This document shows, one piece after another, positions 12,449-23,889 of a stretch of DNA of 64,000 bases. Numbering within the stretch: position 1 is the stretch's first letter; every line of letters begins with the position of its first letter. Source of the stretch: Siphonodentalium dalli. Taxonomy: Eukaryota; Mollusca; Scaphopoda; Gadilida; Siphonodentaliidae. The position numbers and the translations under genes were made by a program. Where the stretch lies: contig CP136064.1 of NCBI GenBank assembly GCA_032622095.1, positions 112,330,004 through 112,394,003 of the forward strand, read 5' to 3'. Below the pieces are notes generated by a model. That model was not told the origin of the DNA and did not search any database. It saw nothing but the letters and a program-made list of their open reading frames with translations.

Positions 12449-13243
12449 CACTCTTATAACTAATGTGTAGAAACGATTACACATCAAATGTGTAAACCCG
12501 GTTAATACACATAGCAATGTGTAGTTTTACATACAAATACATTGACAAGTGCCGTTTTACACATAATGTGTATATTTTGTTACACATAAGTGTGTAAGAA
12601 CGCAGACATGCGCATTGCGGTGCCTTCAGTTTCATAGTCTGCTACGTGACGGCCATATTGTTTGAGTATATTTTTTGGAATACAATCTACAGCGATCGTA
12701 GACAAGGACGTAAGTTCAGAATTCCAATTTGTGGGTTTAGTATTAATAGTATATGAGGATTTATTTGTTAAAACTTTCATGGCGATTACTGCCCTTAGAC
12801 TCTTGTTATGATTGTTGTAAAAATACTAATATTATGCAATCACGCCTCGACTCTGGTTTGTTCATTCAAAGCAAAAACTCACAGTGCAGAACAAAATACT
12901 ACATACCACTATGCGCCATGAAAGTTTTAACATATAAATCTGCATATACCTTTAATACTATACCCACAGGTCGGACTACTGAACTTGCATTTCTTGTCTA
13001 CAAACTGTGTGTGTAAGAACCTACACAAAATGTGTAAGGGATATGTGTTGATTTTATACACACAGTTGTGTATAAATGTGTAAAAAATTACCCATTTATG
13101 TGTAAAAATTGTTACACAATTTGTGTACGAATATGAAACTACACATATACTACACAAATATGTTTAAGATCAGAATTGAATAATGAATGTGTAGCAGGGC
13201 TACACATTTTGTGTAGAAAACGTACACATTAGTCATAAGAGTG
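12449..13243. mobile_element. Palindromic MITE inside the foldback array
   Basis: The ends CACTCTTATAACTAATGTGTA and its reverse complement (CACTCTTATGACTAATGTGTA type) bound 795 bp that splits a foldback unit. Joining the flanks recreates the unit agaacctcccccgcg if one TC is treated as a duplication. The terminal regions are full of TGTGTAA/TTACACA words. Inside, the segment around 12735-12785 recurs inverted at about 12911-12965 (shared CGCCATGAAAGTTTTAACA), so this element is itself palindromic. No transposase. The superfamily is unclear; a 2-bp TC duplication is unusual and the boundary may be off by a base or two. Confidence 0.75.
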
Positions 13244-14375
13244 TCCCCCGCGTATGACCGGAGGATAATATGAGAAATTCCCTCGCGTATGACCGGCGGA
13301 TAATATGAACCTCCACCGCGTATGACCGGCAGATAATATGTTCATATGAGAACCTCCCCCACGTATGACTGGCAGATACTATGAGAACCTCCACCGCATA
13401 TGAATGGCGGACACATAAGTTTTTAAGTCTATAAACACTATTTGATTTGAATATTCTTTTGAATAGTCTTACCATTGACATATTCATTCGTTCAAACCTG
13501 TTGATCTATTTTGTAACTTGGCTTTTAGTCGCCGGGCTCCGGCATCTGGGCTTTTAGTCACAACTGAAATAAAAGTGCGAATATCTTGGAGCGAATTTCT
13601 GCAACAATTTCACCGCCTGGTGGACCCATTTAAAAAACATACATTCCCTGTGTCTAATCCTACATTTTGATATACTATACGCCCCATTCTATTGAATATA
13701 CCAGCTGAAATCGATCCTGTAATTGTAAACATCGAGTCTATTTTTAGCTGTTTTATCGGCGCTTGTTTGCGTGTTCGCCATTACAATATTCGCACTAAAA
13801 CAGCCATATTGTAGATAAAAACGAATGCACAGTATTCCACTGCGTTATTTGATACCTAAACTTGTTGTTTGCTAGCGTATTCATCGAGAAATCTAAATTC
13901 TAAACATTAATGTCGAACGCAGTTTTTCGTGTTTGTGGCATTTTATGTTAGGTCAGTTGTCGACCGAATAATGTAACTTCCGGTGTCCGGTCAGTGGCGT
14001 GGTTAATATGTGTGGATAGGGCGAATGTGGACCTTTCGTTAGACACCAAAAGGAGCCCTCTACGCGCTGTATTCCTCGAGATATCGGCCGTCCCACGCAA
14101 TTTGAAAATCCTGTCCCGCAGATTGTCATTCTATTCCAAATTCCACCCCATGTTAGGTCAGTTGTCGATCAAATAATGCAACTTCTGGTGTCCGGTCAGT
14201 GGCGGGGTTAATATGTGTGGATAGGGCGAATGTGGGCCTTTCGTTAGACACCAAAATGAGCCCCCTACGCCTTGTATTCATCGAGATATCGGCCGTCCCA
14301 CGCAATTTGAAATTCTCTCCCGCAGATTGTCGTTTTGTCCCATATCCCATCCCATCCCGCAGATTGTCATGTCCC
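13244..14375. repeat. Foldback right arm, outer part
   Basis: Residual array units at 13244-13412 are followed by the inverted copy of the left unique arm (13413-14375), including both 203-bp subrepeats. Reading frames here mirror those on the left and are not genes. Confidence 0.85.
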
Positions 14376-14383
14376 CCGTTTTG

Positions 14384-15549
14384 AGTAATCGAATTCCTCC
14401 GGTGATCGGTTTATAATGTTAATAACAATTCTTGCATCTGTATTGCGATTCAAGAGATTATTCGATTCATGATATTGTGGTACCTTTTTTTCGCTATCCG
14501 TGACATTTGTGAAATCATTATTAACAAGCTTGGTGTCATATAAGGTCATTCTTATGTCTCTTATAATCTCAGAAGTGTTATGATTAGTAATTAAAGTTGA
14601 CTTTGCACAACTTTCTGGTTCGTTTGATATTATTCCCAAAGTACTTTTCCCTATAACGTTATTATCAAGATCTATGAGTGCGTCAGTATCACTAACAATG
14701 CCAATAAGTGTGCCGTTTTGTGTACAATAATTGTTGTCGTTAATATATCTGGCATTATTGACATCAAACACATCAGTATTAAACGAAACATCAACGGTTG
14801 GTAATGATAAATTACAATAATTGCGTTCGTATATAGTATAGCGTTTGTTTGGTTCATTAGATTTTGCTGTATCTGCACAATATATAGGAATTGCTTTATC
14901 ACCATGCTGAATATGCATGTGTATACCTAAGGAATATGAATCACAACCGCTGCTTTTGGCGTGTTTCAGATTTGAGTTGTCAATCGACTTAAAGTTATTA
15001 GCTGTATCGTACATGTCATTTGAGTGGCAGCAACAGGAGACTGGTGCATCAAGTTTCTTACTGTCATTAGCAAATGCATACATGTTATTTGAATCACCGA
15101 AGTGAGGGAGTGATGCATCAAGTGACGTATTCTCGCTAACAAATATGTCATCTGAAACACATGAGTATATACAAGTCGCAATATTTGAGTAATTATCATT
15201 ATATATACATTCATTTGTGTATGGTTGATTGCGTATGTCTAATCAGCCCGTTTTGGCCGATTTACACTTCACTGGACTCGGGCTCTCTACCTCGCGTTCC
15301 CTTTTCTTTGCTGCCTGTATTAAACATTCGGCCAACTGTTCCTTCCCCTTAGGGCTGAAATGAACACCCTTGGGGTCCTTTGAAAATAGTTGTCTGAATA
15401 CCGCCCCATTCTTGATAAACGCCTCGCGAATGTCGAGAAATTCCAATCCGTGCCTCGAAGAACAGAATGTCTTCAGGAATTCGTTGAATGTGTCTGTCGA
15501 CTGATTCAGGTACTGAATCTTCTGACCGATGCCAAATATGACGATTCAC
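14384..15549 (-). pseudogene. LINE A SGNH-esterase end and linker, 5' half
   Basis: The minus-strand frame from 15549 reads VIFGIGQK, FNEFLKTFC, GLEFLDIREAF and GVHFSPKGKEQLAECL. This is the C-terminal part of an SGNH/GDSL-type esterase, with GVHFSPKG holding the catalytic Asp/His block position (here Val-His). A TGA at 15243-15245 ends that segment, yet the same frame continues openly through an Asn/Asp-rich linker to the foldback insertion at 14383, ending SPEEFDYSKR. This suggests that esterase, linker and endonuclease were one polyprotein or were separated by one stop. The esterase N-terminus with the catalytic Ser is missing. Esterases of this type occur in ORF1 of CR1-like LINEs; their role is unsettled. 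Confidence 0.75.
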
Positions 15550-16500
15550 GCAAAGCGTTGTCTTTCGTTTCTTTTAAATCATAAAGTAAGACGGGTATTC
15601 CGCATTGTCTTATACCATGGGAAACTACTGCCAATTTTCTATATTGTGATATATAACTGATCGCTGCAGGCCGCATTATTTTTTATCAGAGGCAGAAAAA
15701 TCAACCCTCCCCCTAAAGTTAAGATGTGCCATGCTCTGGTATAAGGCACACATAACTCACGGTTACATGGCAATAGGCTTAATTAACACAACGGCCGTTG
15801 AAAAACTGCCAAAGAATGTAATAATATATATGTTTCTGTCAACAAACTCGAACATTAAAGTAGAAACAATATATAATGTACCCCCAGACCCGAAATGTGA
15901 ATAAATTTAAGAATTTTTCCTAAAAAGTGATATAAAACGCATTTTTTTTATTTTCTGGAAGGCAAAAAAAGAAAAGAATTAGTAAGGGTTGACATTATTG
16001 GTGTATACGGCAATTTAATTCCGCCTTGGATTAAAAAATGACATACTAACCCAAAATGGCTGCCAATCTGGCAGCCGCAATAAAGGTGGAAATTGGGATA
16101 TATCTAAGAATGCACAATTACTTGCTTAAATGGCTTAACTAACACCGCGTTCGTTGATGAGCTGCAAAACTATAGTTTAAGGTATATATCCCGATCTACA
16201 AACTCGAACAATAAAGTGAAAATATTACACAATGCACCTCCTGGCACAAAATTTTGATAAAATATAGGTATTTTTCTCAAAAAATAACCTAAAGCTATTT
16301 TTGTCATCTTCTTGGAAGCCACAAAGCGCAGAATGTAGCGTGGCGAAGATGTTTGGTGTGTACGACAATTCAATGTCGTTTTTGGATTACAAAATGGCTT
16401 ACTAACGCCAAGAAGGCTGCCAATACGGTGGTCAGAATAAATGGTGAAATATGTCATGTTTCACTTTTATCGCCGTCATTGTCGCCATCTAATGTCTCAC

Positions 16501-17679
16501 CAGTGTTCGCGCTGGACCGAAAAAAACTTTAGCCAAAAGTTTAGCCAAATGAAAATTTTATTAGCCAAATGAAAAAAACTTTAGCCAAATGGTTTTTGGC
16601 CAATTTAAAAAAAAAAATTGCCAACTTAAATCATCGTTTTCTGGTCGGTTCACAAATAATGACTAAACCGTAAAATCTAACAGACACAGGTAAAATACAC
16701 AATAATTTAAATAATAATTGATGAAATAGAAGTATTTTTATATATATCATTTATTAAACATTTATTAATCTTTATGTGAAAGAGTGATTTGGGGGGGGGG
16801 GGGGGGTAACCCGGGATTGTCCTTAATGTCATTATTTTTTTGTTTTATATCAATATCTTTTTTTAAATCATTAAATATTTATCCGTGCGAAAATATCTAA
16901 GTGACATCTGGAAACTAATAACTTAATATTGTTACACCATTATCAAATTACAATCTGTCATAAAAACATGCATATTATTTCGACTGTATCGGTATTGACG
17001 ACAAATAGCCACAAAATATATGTCGTGATTCACATTTGGCTGATTAAGCTATTGTCTTACACTTGGTGCTCATAAACCTCGACCGTCATAAATACAATGT
17101 GATCATAAACATGCATTGTGCAGGCGCGCCGTGAGTGACCAGACAGACAATGGGCTGAATGGGGGATTTATAGGGGATTAAATGTAAAAATTAAAAATGA
17201 CCTTTTGCTGCTTCGTCCAGAGTGACGTAATCTTTCTCCAGATTAAAACAGCCTGTTACGAACAAATTGCTTATATACCGGCGTCAATGGACTTTACAAC
17301 ACATTGCTTTCTTCACATTGTCATAATTCAACCATGGTCGGTTTAATGTCCATGCGTCTTTGAATGTCCGTCTTGTGAAAACTAAAGATGATTGCAAATC
17401 ACTGTGTGATCACTTGGTTGATAGAGTTGTCGATCGGGTTTCCCTTTGTACGATATTTCATAAGTACGAAAATAATGAAATACTTTCGTCACCTAAATTC
17501 GTCTTGAATGTCGATCTATTGAGCGCTTTTATTAATTAACTTTCTGGCTCCATGCTTTCAGTCTTCATTTGGGTTCAAAAAAAAGTTTAGCCAAAAGTTT
17601 AGCCAAATGAAATTTTTATTAGCCAAATTCGAAAAATATTAGCCATTGGCTAATTTGGCTACCGACAGCGCGAACACTG
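16501..17679. mobile_element. hAT-type non-autonomous element
   Basis: The terminal inverted repeat CAGTGTTCGCGCTG lies at both ends, with an exact 8-bp direct duplication TGTCTCAC (16493-16500 and 17680-17687): the hAT signature. Both subterminal regions carry clustered TTTAGCCAAA words. The 1179-bp interior has no transposase frame and a G run at about 16791-16806. It is inserted in the left arm of the older inverted repeat; joining the flanks restores the alignment with the right arm. Confidence 0.9.
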
Positions 17680-17949
17680 TGTCTCACACAACCCAAAGTA
17701 TTATATTCATTGTATCATGTTACTCCGGGACATCATGATGCGCAATTCTATAAAAAATTCTACCAGAATGGTGCCCTTTATTGACGAATCTTGCATTCAT
17801 GAGCATTCGTGCTCAAGTAATCCGTGTCCCTTGAAATAGTTGGCAATTTGCGCGAGGTATTTACATATGAACATGATTGTTTAAAACGAAGAACCGAGTA
17901 ACAGTAAAACATTAAATGCCTGGTTGTTATTTATGCCGGTTATCTTTGA

Positions 17950-20250
17950 CATACTCAGTATGAAATTACTTAAACCCGACAATAGAAGGTCAATCTTTCT
18001 CAATGAATATTATTCCAAGTGCTACCAGATATGATGGTACATATGAGGTGGATATGACGTGGATATCATTATCGAAGTCTAGGCTAGACGAGGTTGATGC
18101 GGGTTCACACCCCGACTTTATTGGGCGAAATTGGGACCGATTTTAAAGCTAGATGTGAAATAAGGAACATCTCATTGTGCGATCCGATAAATACATGACC
18201 ACTTCGATAAGAAATTATAATTTGTTAACACTCACTGAAGCAACCACATTTGAAACAATGATTTTGATTCCGAGGCAGTGCCTCCATTAGTCTGTTATAC
18301 ATACAATGTACAATTGCTGTACAATAGCTTCGACCCATAGAAGACGGCCGTGATAACACAGAGTGAATTTTCCAGACTCTAAATCACCATCGCCGCTTTC
18401 ATCGACTAGTGTCCAATAACGCAAAGAAGATGAGATTCAGAAAAAAGATAGCGCTCGTCATACAAAATTATCTGATCAGTGATAAACATAAGAATAGTCA
18501 TGTCCAGAATTAGAATCCCTCCTGTGTGTCTAACTTACGTATGCAGTTTCTGTTGAACAAGATCGCAATGAAGGACCGCTTTATTTGCAATATATGAACG
18601 CGATAACCTTCAGAAATATCAATTGTTGTTTCCATCTTGGTGGAAAAGTAAACTTGTCTACGTTATGTTACATTTGAACGGGTCATATTCAGACCAGGAG
18701 ATCTGCTGCTGTTGCAAGTACCATTGGTGTTTGAAACGTAAAACCCATGTCATTAACGTATCAATCGGGCTGTATTCAATATTCGTATTTACAGGCAACA
18801 CCAGGCGGAAAACAATATGGCGAATAATTCCTCGTCCCCATATCGTCCCGATTGAACAAAGACATATGCATGTATTCCCCACACGCTGTTCGGTAAATAC
18901 TAAACTACGGCTATCGTGTCCAGTTACTGATTTTGCTCAGCACATTCGGAGATGTTATGGATGAGTTATCGTAGATCAGATTCTGGTCTTCACAGAAGTT
19001 GTTGATATTTGTCATTTCTGAGATGCAGCAACAAATTACACAAAGACCCGTGGTCTCATTTTGTTTTACCCATTTGCACATCAAACACTACCACAATATA
19101 ATATCAGGATACGCACTACACACGATCCACTCACGTTGCGCAGAGTGGGATAACTATAGATACATTTGAATTTAACTGTAACACAACTGGCGTTAGATAT
19201 GACCGGTGGGTGCAAATATAATGCTTTAATCATGAACGGCCATAATCAAAATATGGTATTTTTCAGACATCCGACCCGCTGGCATCAGCAGGTCCCTAAC
19301 CGCATTATTTTTGAACTTATCTGGAAAGTTATTATACGCTTGCTGGTATCGAGCTGTGTATGGCGTGTATACAAATAATTGCAATTGTCGTCTTTTTCAT
19401 TTTGTTGTCACAATGAGCTAAAACGTACACTGGGATACCAACAGTCCAAAATGTAGCAGTCTACATGATGAAACTCCATGCCAATACTCCGATCTATATG
19501 CTGTTTTCTGAATGTACAGCCTTCCAGAAGTAATCCTACCTACCCATCAGCATAAACAGATATGGGTAATATGAGTGTTCATCTAGCATGGGATAACTGT
19601 CCATATTTGGGGTAGTACCTCGTCTTACAGGCAATTGTTAAGTCACTTCTGGAAATCACGAGGGCACATGCATGGGGGTGACACGAGACCACATCGCTGG
19701 TATTTTCGTTGTTGGAAATGTCGCTTTGAGCATTTACTTTGTTTTGCAACTTATCTACTGCTAGTACAAGCAAATACCTCACACCGTTAAGCAGCTGACA
19801 AACTGCAAGAGTAAAATCAACCGGGTTTCCATCTCCTTGTGTGCGAAATATGTGTCATGGAAAATAATCCGGTAAATGTTAGAATACAAAATTCAACGAG
19901 TCTATTGCGTGATGATGAAACTGAACGAACCTGTATGATGCGACGGTTTGATAATTTGCTGGATACGGACTGGGTGCGGACTGGGCAGCAATTGCTATTG
20001 GTCAATGAGATCCATTTATACTTACTTTCAGAACGGTATACATGAGACCCAATGTATCAGTAGCTCCGTTCTTGTAACCACGCTTCGTTGATAGAGGGTA
20101 ACTAACGATTCTATCAGCATGAGTTATTTGATGAGATATATATTCGAATTGGTTAATTATGTTATTCGCGTTTGCATTTTGTTACAAATAGAGAGTGCCA
20201 AGTATGCTTAACTGTCGTGTTTGATTTAATATAACCTATATAATTCCCTT
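17950..20250. other. Unique interior of the inverted repeat; no gene recognised
   Basis: Open frames of 60-113 codons occur on both strands (for example 18623-18964 plus, 19579-20005 minus), but none shows a known motif or convincing splice structure. If the flanking arms belong to one transposon, this is its cargo, but I see no transposase, polymerase or integrase motifs. Confidence 0.5.
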
Positions 20251-21469
20251 ATTGTTTTCGCAAAGATGGTCTTATCGCCATCTGCCTTAAATCAATCATG
20301 TTTATTGTGAAATAATTTGTACGACATGCCACCGATTTCGAAGAACAATCTTACTTGAGCGCGAATGAATGCAAAGTGTCGATCCTCTCACTCGTGGGTA
20401 CCAATCTTGTTGTCATTTTAATATAACTGGCCACTGTTACGTCCTAGTATTGCAAAATGATATGAAAATAATAGGACTATTGGTTTTATAAGACATTGCA
20501 TTGCGATGGTGGTGCTATTTGCGACAATGACAGATTTTACTATTTCCATCCATATACCGGCAACCGTATTGGCAGCCATCGTGGGATTAATATGTCATGT
20601 AGTAATCACCGGCGGCATGAAATTATCGTACATACAAATTATATCCACCCACGCTACATTATTGTCTTTATGCATTTCGAGAAGATGACAAAGATAGGTT
20701 TTCGATTAGTTTTGGACTAAACTAATTAGATATTTAATCACAAATTGGGACCAGGAGGTGCTTTGTGTACCTTTTTCACTTAAATGTTCTAGTCGATGGA
20801 TCCGGATATATTTATTACACAAAACTGTAGCAGTATATCAACCGCCGTTGTGTTAGTTAAGCCATTCTGACAAGTAATCGTGCGTTCTTACAAATTTCAC
20901 AATTCCCACCTATATACCGGCCACCATATTGGCAGCCATCTTGGGTTATTAGGCCAGTTTTTAAACCAAGACAGAACGAAATTACCGTATACACTAATTA
21001 TCTCCACCCTTAATACATTATTTTAATTTTTGCCCCCCCCCCCCCCGGAAGAAGACAAAATGCATTTTAGTTTATCTTTTTGGGGAAAAAATCTAAAATT
21101 TGTTAAAAAATTTAGTCAGGATGTACATTATATGTAATATTATTACTTTAATGCTCGACTGTGTCGATCGAAACATATATAATAGACAATACATTACCAG
21201 TCTATCAACGGCCGTTGTGTTACTTTCGCAATTTAGCACATAATCGTGCGTTATGTGTGCCTTATACCACAGCCTGCCGCCACTCAGCTTTAGGGGGAGG
21301 GTTGATTTTTCGGCCTTTGATAAAAAAAATTGCGATCAACAGAGATAAGTGATATATTAGAACATAGCTAATTGGCAGTAGTTTGCCATGGTATAAAATA
21401 AATGGGCATAACCATCTTACTTCTGATTTTATTAGAAATGAAAGATAACGCTTTGCGTGAATCGTCATA

Positions 21470-22770
21470 TTCTTCTCACCCTAAAATTATTTGACGTCAC
21501 ATGACGTCATGACTGGCATTCTAAGATTCAATGGTTATATGTATTACCTTACTCTGGTTATAGCTCCATTCACAGGTATAAAAATTGGACGAATATGTCT
21601 TCTCAAAAGGTGTGAATATAATATGTCAAATATGTCGGCTTTATTAAAAAAATGACCAATTTTATCAACAAATGTCTCAATAAAACCACGCGGTGCGAAA
21701 AAGGTCCGCCTATCTGACAAAGCCAACATACGGATTGCGAAAGTTAAGTGTTCATGCTAGCCAAAAATGTAGGTCTCATAAATTCCCTCTCGAGGCGACA
21801 CCTATGTCCATATTTGCCTAGACTATATAAACAAATTGCTGTTGCAGTTTCCATAATTATAGTCTTTAATCTTGTGTTTATGCTGCATATTATTTGGTAG
21901 GTATAATCTTCATTATCTTGTTGAAATATTTTGATATATCACACGAAACCCATATTATATCAATAAAAAAGCCATTACATATTTCCTTATATCACACATG
22001 ACGAATAAACGCGTGCTTCCCGCCAATTTGGCAGCGCGCCAATAAAATTACTTTACATTGATTAGGCGGATTAATACCATTTTGAAAAGCCGCGCATGAC
22101 ACCAAAACCAGACAATACAAAATGAATGGGGTGTTCATCAAAGTTAAATTATTGTCAAACTTCGTTGCACTAACGAAAATAGACACAAAAACAAAGAGAC
22201 AAATTGGGGGACTATATTTTTCATCGCAATCCTGAGAGCGCAATACTGTCGTATACGGTTGTGAAGCCAACAATGTAAATGTATTCATTTTAAAGCTTCT
22301 TTTAAGGATTTTGTTTTGTTAAAAAGGCATAATGCTCTAGTTTTTTTTCATGCGATATACACGATCTTCAACTCGTTATATATATATATTTTTAAATCAA
22401 ACTGTGCGCGAAGCCGCCTCTGTTTAAGGTAAAGCCCAAACGCACAAATGGGCCGAAGGAACCTTTTTCCAGGGGCCACAGGCCCCTCAGACGACGAGTA
22501 AGGGCTCCAGACGGTAGCCTGTTTCAGTTAGTTATATGATTTGTACGGACCAATCTTATCCCTTCTTTAATTTGTTTGTTTTATTACCGCCTTCTGGCTT
22601 TAAAACTATATGAGGGATCACCCCACAAATTTGGTATGTGGGATTTATGCCGTTTAGTTTAAACATATTTGATTGTATAATTTATGTACACTTGGGATTG
22701 GGGCACAAGTTATAACGACTTTTATGGATTATATAATAGTGTTTACTTCGAAAATGTAGCTGTCACCCTG
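21470..22770. other. No gene seen; minor palindromes
   Basis: Contains GACGTCAnATGACGTCA-type words at about 21494-21508, a short (TA)n run near 22379-22390, and a GC hairpin AGGGGCC-ACA-GGCCCCT at 22471-22487. Open frames are short and unrecognised. Confidence 0.5.
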
Positions 22771-22772
22771 CT

Positions 22773-23737
22773 ATTAGAAAGGTTTCCCAACTCACGGATA
22801 GAGCAACGGACACGTTTAGGTCGACGGTTAGGGTAAAACGTAATCAAATTATACATTTTCTAATCGTAGTCGTAATGTCTTACCATGCGCCGGATATAAT
22901 ATCAATTTCGGCAGCGTGTAGCTAAATATCCATTTAACATATAGAAACTTTGTCAATTTGTTTGGTTGTATCATGAAGTCATCATCTATCAGGCTTTGGA
23001 CAACTCTCCCCAATTGGCCGATTGAAAATAAGATAATCTGCATGAAGTGAAGTGGTAACGCACCGCATGCGTACAAATGACCAGCCATTCCTTACTGTGC
23101 ATTCTATCTGATAAGTCCGTTCCGCTGGTTGACTTAACATGGGCACGAATTTATCGGAATATATTGAAACCAATCCATTCATCACGTCCTTCGTTTGCAT
23201 AAAGAGACTTGACTAGAGGGTTTCCGTTGGGGCGGTGGGGGGGGGGGGGGGGCGTCCACGTTGAAATTTCCAACTGCACCCCTTGAACAATACCAAACTC
23301 GCAAGTTTGCGTAATCCCATTTGCCCTCCACCTTGAGCTTTTCTAACTGTTCCCTCGCAGGCATGTGTCGTAGTCTATTTTGAATGGATCTGTACAGTAT
23401 TGTGGATATGCATGAGAACTTATTGAGGTGAAAACCTGAAAATGGTGAGAAATATCCAACTAATTTTGTGGTAGATATGCAGTTTCCAGCTGTAGAAAAT
23501 TTTGACCAAATGTGGGCATGATATACCCCCATCCCAACCCCAACCTCCCTTATCGCGACATTCCTGTCATCATGTCTCCGTCTGCAGCCTACATGGCGAT
23601 ATTAGTGCTAACTCAATTGGCGTGTATTCTCAATCGGTATGTTAATTCTAAAGTATAAAAGACAAATCCTAGTCGTAGTCGTTATTTTTTGCGAAACGTA
23701 CCGTTGCTCTATACGTGAATTTCGAAACCTTTCTAAT
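22773..23737. repeat. Inverted-repeat pair about 0.9 kb apart
   Basis: 22773-22809 and 23701-23737 are reverse complements at 33 of 37 positions (core ATTAGAAAGGTTTC and ATAGAGCAACGG). The sequence just outside the right arm reads GAAGAAGGCTACAGAGGCCG. The enclosed 890 bp has overlapping minus-strand open frames of 72-116 codons with no recognised motif and a G run at about 23238-23252. Probably the ends of a small non-autonomous element; no target duplication is evident. Confidence 0.6.
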
Positions 23738-23889
23738 CAATGCTGAAGAAGGCTACAGAGGCCGAATACTTCCAAATTGAGATAGCTGCTAATTATAAAA
23801 CAACTTAGATCGCTCCTCTCCCCATACGATTGCAACAGGTACTAACAAGATAGTGACATGTTTAAATTTATTGTGTGTTACCAGATCCA

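Larger units (their letters stand above)
9264..14375. mobile_element. Giant foldback transposon inserted in LINE A
   Basis: A 5112-bp element that is one long palindrome centred near 11352. It begins GGGACATGACAATCTGCGGG and ends with the reverse complement, flanked by direct CCGTTTTG (9256-9263 and 14376-14383). Each arm holds about 1 kb of unique sequence (9264-10230 and 13413-14375, almost identical by eye) including two units of a 203-bp subrepeat (for example 9309 and 9512). Next comes an array of 30-45 bp units reading inward on each arm. The right array is split by another element at 12449-13243. No transposase is present, so it is non-autonomous. The 8-bp duplication would fit hAT, Merlin or foldback-type elements; I cannot decide. 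Confidence 0.9.
3293..15549 (-). mobile_element. Non-LTR retrotransposon (LINE family A), interrupted
   Basis: A minus-strand LINE read from 15549 down to about 3293: SGNH-esterase end, Asn/Asp-rich linker, AP endonuclease, reverse transcriptase, then a C-terminal zinc-knuckle domain. Subtracting the two insertions (4025-5002 and 9264-14375) leaves about 6.2 kb, a normal LINE length. The 5' end stops abruptly inside the esterase domain next to the inverted-repeat element at 15548, consistent with 5' truncation. The 3' end is set by alignment with a second copy at 26174-26815; both end in an AATAAA-like word followed by a short ATTC/ATCA-type tail. Coding is broken by stops and frameshifts, so the copy is dead. 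The clade was not assigned; the domain order fits CR1/L2-like families of marine invertebrates. Confidence 0.85.
15548..21465. repeat. Large, old inverted-repeat structure
   Basis: The left arm (15548 to about 17900, minus the hAT insertion) is the inverted counterpart of the right arm (about 20250-21465). Both share the outer end TATGACGATTCACGCAAAGC, AACACAACGGCCGTTG (near 15785 and, inverted, 21200), the 'caaactcgaac' block and, further in, GCATTCATnnnGCTCAAGTAA (near 17790 and 20370). Each arm holds two tandem units of about 360 bp. The arms have many substitutions and indels, so the structure is much older than the foldback. No target duplication was found. It may be one palindromic transposon or two opposed copies of a repeat. 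Confidence 0.7.

Noticed and set aside
18623-18964. 113-codon plus-strand frame inside the large inverted repeat as its transposase
   Set aside because: No catalytic motif, Cys-rich by chance in one short block, and overlapped by an open frame on the other strand.
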